A stretch of 64,000 nucleotides of DNA from contig CAMGYJ010000006.1 of the NCBI GenBank assembly GCA_946122785.1, positions 65,039,676-65,103,675 of the forward strand, given 5' to 3'. Both the position numbers and the translations under genes were made by a program. The notes beneath the pieces are model-generated. The model made no database searches. It saw nothing but the letters and a program-made list of their open reading frames with translations, and had not been told where the DNA came from. The first letter of the stretch is position 1. Each line of letters starts with the position of its first letter. Shown here one piece after another: positions 62,841 through 64,000 of this stretch. The stretch comes from Linum tenue. Taxonomy: Eukaryota > Streptophyta > Magnoliopsida > Malpighiales > Linaceae.

Positions 62841-64000
62841 TATCAAAAAATATTTTGTGTTCGCAAATTAGATAATTGGTGTTAGCTTATGCAATAAATT
62901 ACGTTTAATATTTATCATTTTTTTTATTTTTAGTATTGATACAAACAAAAAATATTGGTAGATTGCAAACTTTTCCCTTAGTTTGAGTGGGGTTTGCAAA
63001 CTTTTCCAACCTTTGTGTGCAACTTACTCCATACTCGACCATTCGAGCACCTATCCAATTTGATGTCTACCTGAATCATCTTGCCCCCCATCTAGGCAAG
63101 TATTCCCTAGACCTATACAGTTCAGATTAGGGAGCGGATCAGGTGTGTGATTTTATAGTCTACAAACATATTATAGCAGAGTTGGGAGCAGTTTTTCAGC
63201 ATTTCAAATTTCGGGCCATGAGACTAAAAGTAAAAAGGGTAGATTTGTCTTCACAATTATTATTTATTCTTTATTCATAAGAAAAAAAATGCATCAATCT
63301 CAGGATTCGAACCATGTTCTTTTCGGACGAAAGGAGGAAAGCAACTATCATTGTCAATTATATTAAATAAATATTTTGTATCTTATTAAATAAAAAATCT
63401 ATCATCTAAAATCTGAAAATCATATGACTATTCCACTACTCTTAACTCTCTCGTAAGTACTTTCCTTAGTGTTTGATATTTGAATTTTCATATTTGAATT
63501 ATTCAAATTTGATTTTAATAATGAATTTAATTTATATCTATCTTATAAATGGAGGATAATTTTAAAATTGCAACCTAAATATAATTTATTCAAATATTGC
63601 ATATTGAATTGTAGCAGTGAACGTGTATATGTGATGTAGAATTCTTAACTTAGTATTAATTTTTAGAACTATCATAAGCAACAATATTGTTATTATACTG
63701 TGTAAAATACTTAAAGGTTTAGATATTGATATTTCTTTCATTTTGCTTTAGAAACAATACATATATATTGTTATTTCTATCATAAGCAACAATATTGTTA
63801 TTATACTGTGTAGAAACCAAACATATGCAGCAATAGTATTAATTTTTTCATTTCTTATTAATTTTGTTATTATACTGTGTAGAATACTTACAGGTCTAGA
63901 TATTGATATATATGTATTGTTTCTAAAGCAAAAGAAAGAAATACGGTTAAAGGTTATGATTATGTGTTTCCTATTTATGCTAAACTTTTTCAGACAAACT
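62841..64000. other. AT-rich intergenic DNA with inverted and direct repeats near the end
   Basis: No supported gene. TATCATAAGCAACAATATTGTTATTATACTGTGTA occurs in two copies (about 63668 and 63779), and TTATTATACTGTGTAGAATACTTA recurs near 63867. TTCATTTTGCTTTAGAAACAATACATATATA (about 63737) is inverted near 63910-63945. This may be a small fold-back element whose ends I could not place. Confidence 0.5.

Overview
This window is nuclear DNA of a flowering plant, probably a eudicot. It holds an intron-containing plant catalase, the start of a NIN-like transcription factor gene, an amaranthin-type lectin gene, plant L1-type LINEs, Ty3/gypsy elements of the Tat type, a Ty1/copia remnant, and many hAT and Mutator-like elements with 8-bp or 9-bp target-site duplications (TSDs). 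I cannot name the species. Exon limits and element ends were read by eye.

Host genes are few. (1) 1-493 (-): N-terminal exon of a NIN-like protein (NLP), cut by the window edge. (2) 15293-18187 (-): complete 8-exon catalase of 492 codons. (3) 45305-46720 (+): intact two-domain amaranthin lectin with an aerolysin-like C-terminal region. (4) 47580-52035 (+): a broken second copy of gene 3, in which a 316-bp piece of the second lectin domain is repeated nine times in tandem and the C-terminal module is replaced by a truncated copia element.

Most of the rest is layered mobile DNA. 2435-about 8950: a minus-strand LINE split by a 2265-bp solo LTR (4827-7091). 9367-13878: three hAT-type elements and another inverted-repeat element. 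18545-21680: a Mutator-type MITE, a GC-rich hAT element and two related MITEs. 21841-24177: a Mutator-like element with a LINE fragment lodged in its left terminal repeat. 24699-30832: a full-length LINE with a 14-bp TSD and only two in-frame stops in ORF2. 32521-44848: a four-level nest, in which a hAT element holds a Pack-MULE, the Pack-MULE holds a hAT MITE and a Tat retrotransposon (34344-43690), and one LTR of that retrotransposon holds another hAT MITE. The Pack-MULE carries fused fragments of two host genes: a DUF1218 membrane-protein gene and, in antisense, a PTC52-like Rieske oxygenase gene. 52364-62835: a second, much younger Tat element with near-identical 608-bp LTRs.

Both Tat elements encode gag-pol on the minus strand and a second gene on the plus strand inside the same element, with its own TATA-like box. 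In the younger copy this antisense gene has a putative gypsy-type transposase domain (PF04195-like), two likely introns and a coiled-coil/acidic tail. The most notable items are this antisense gene, the chimeric Pack-MULE and the lectin-domain array.
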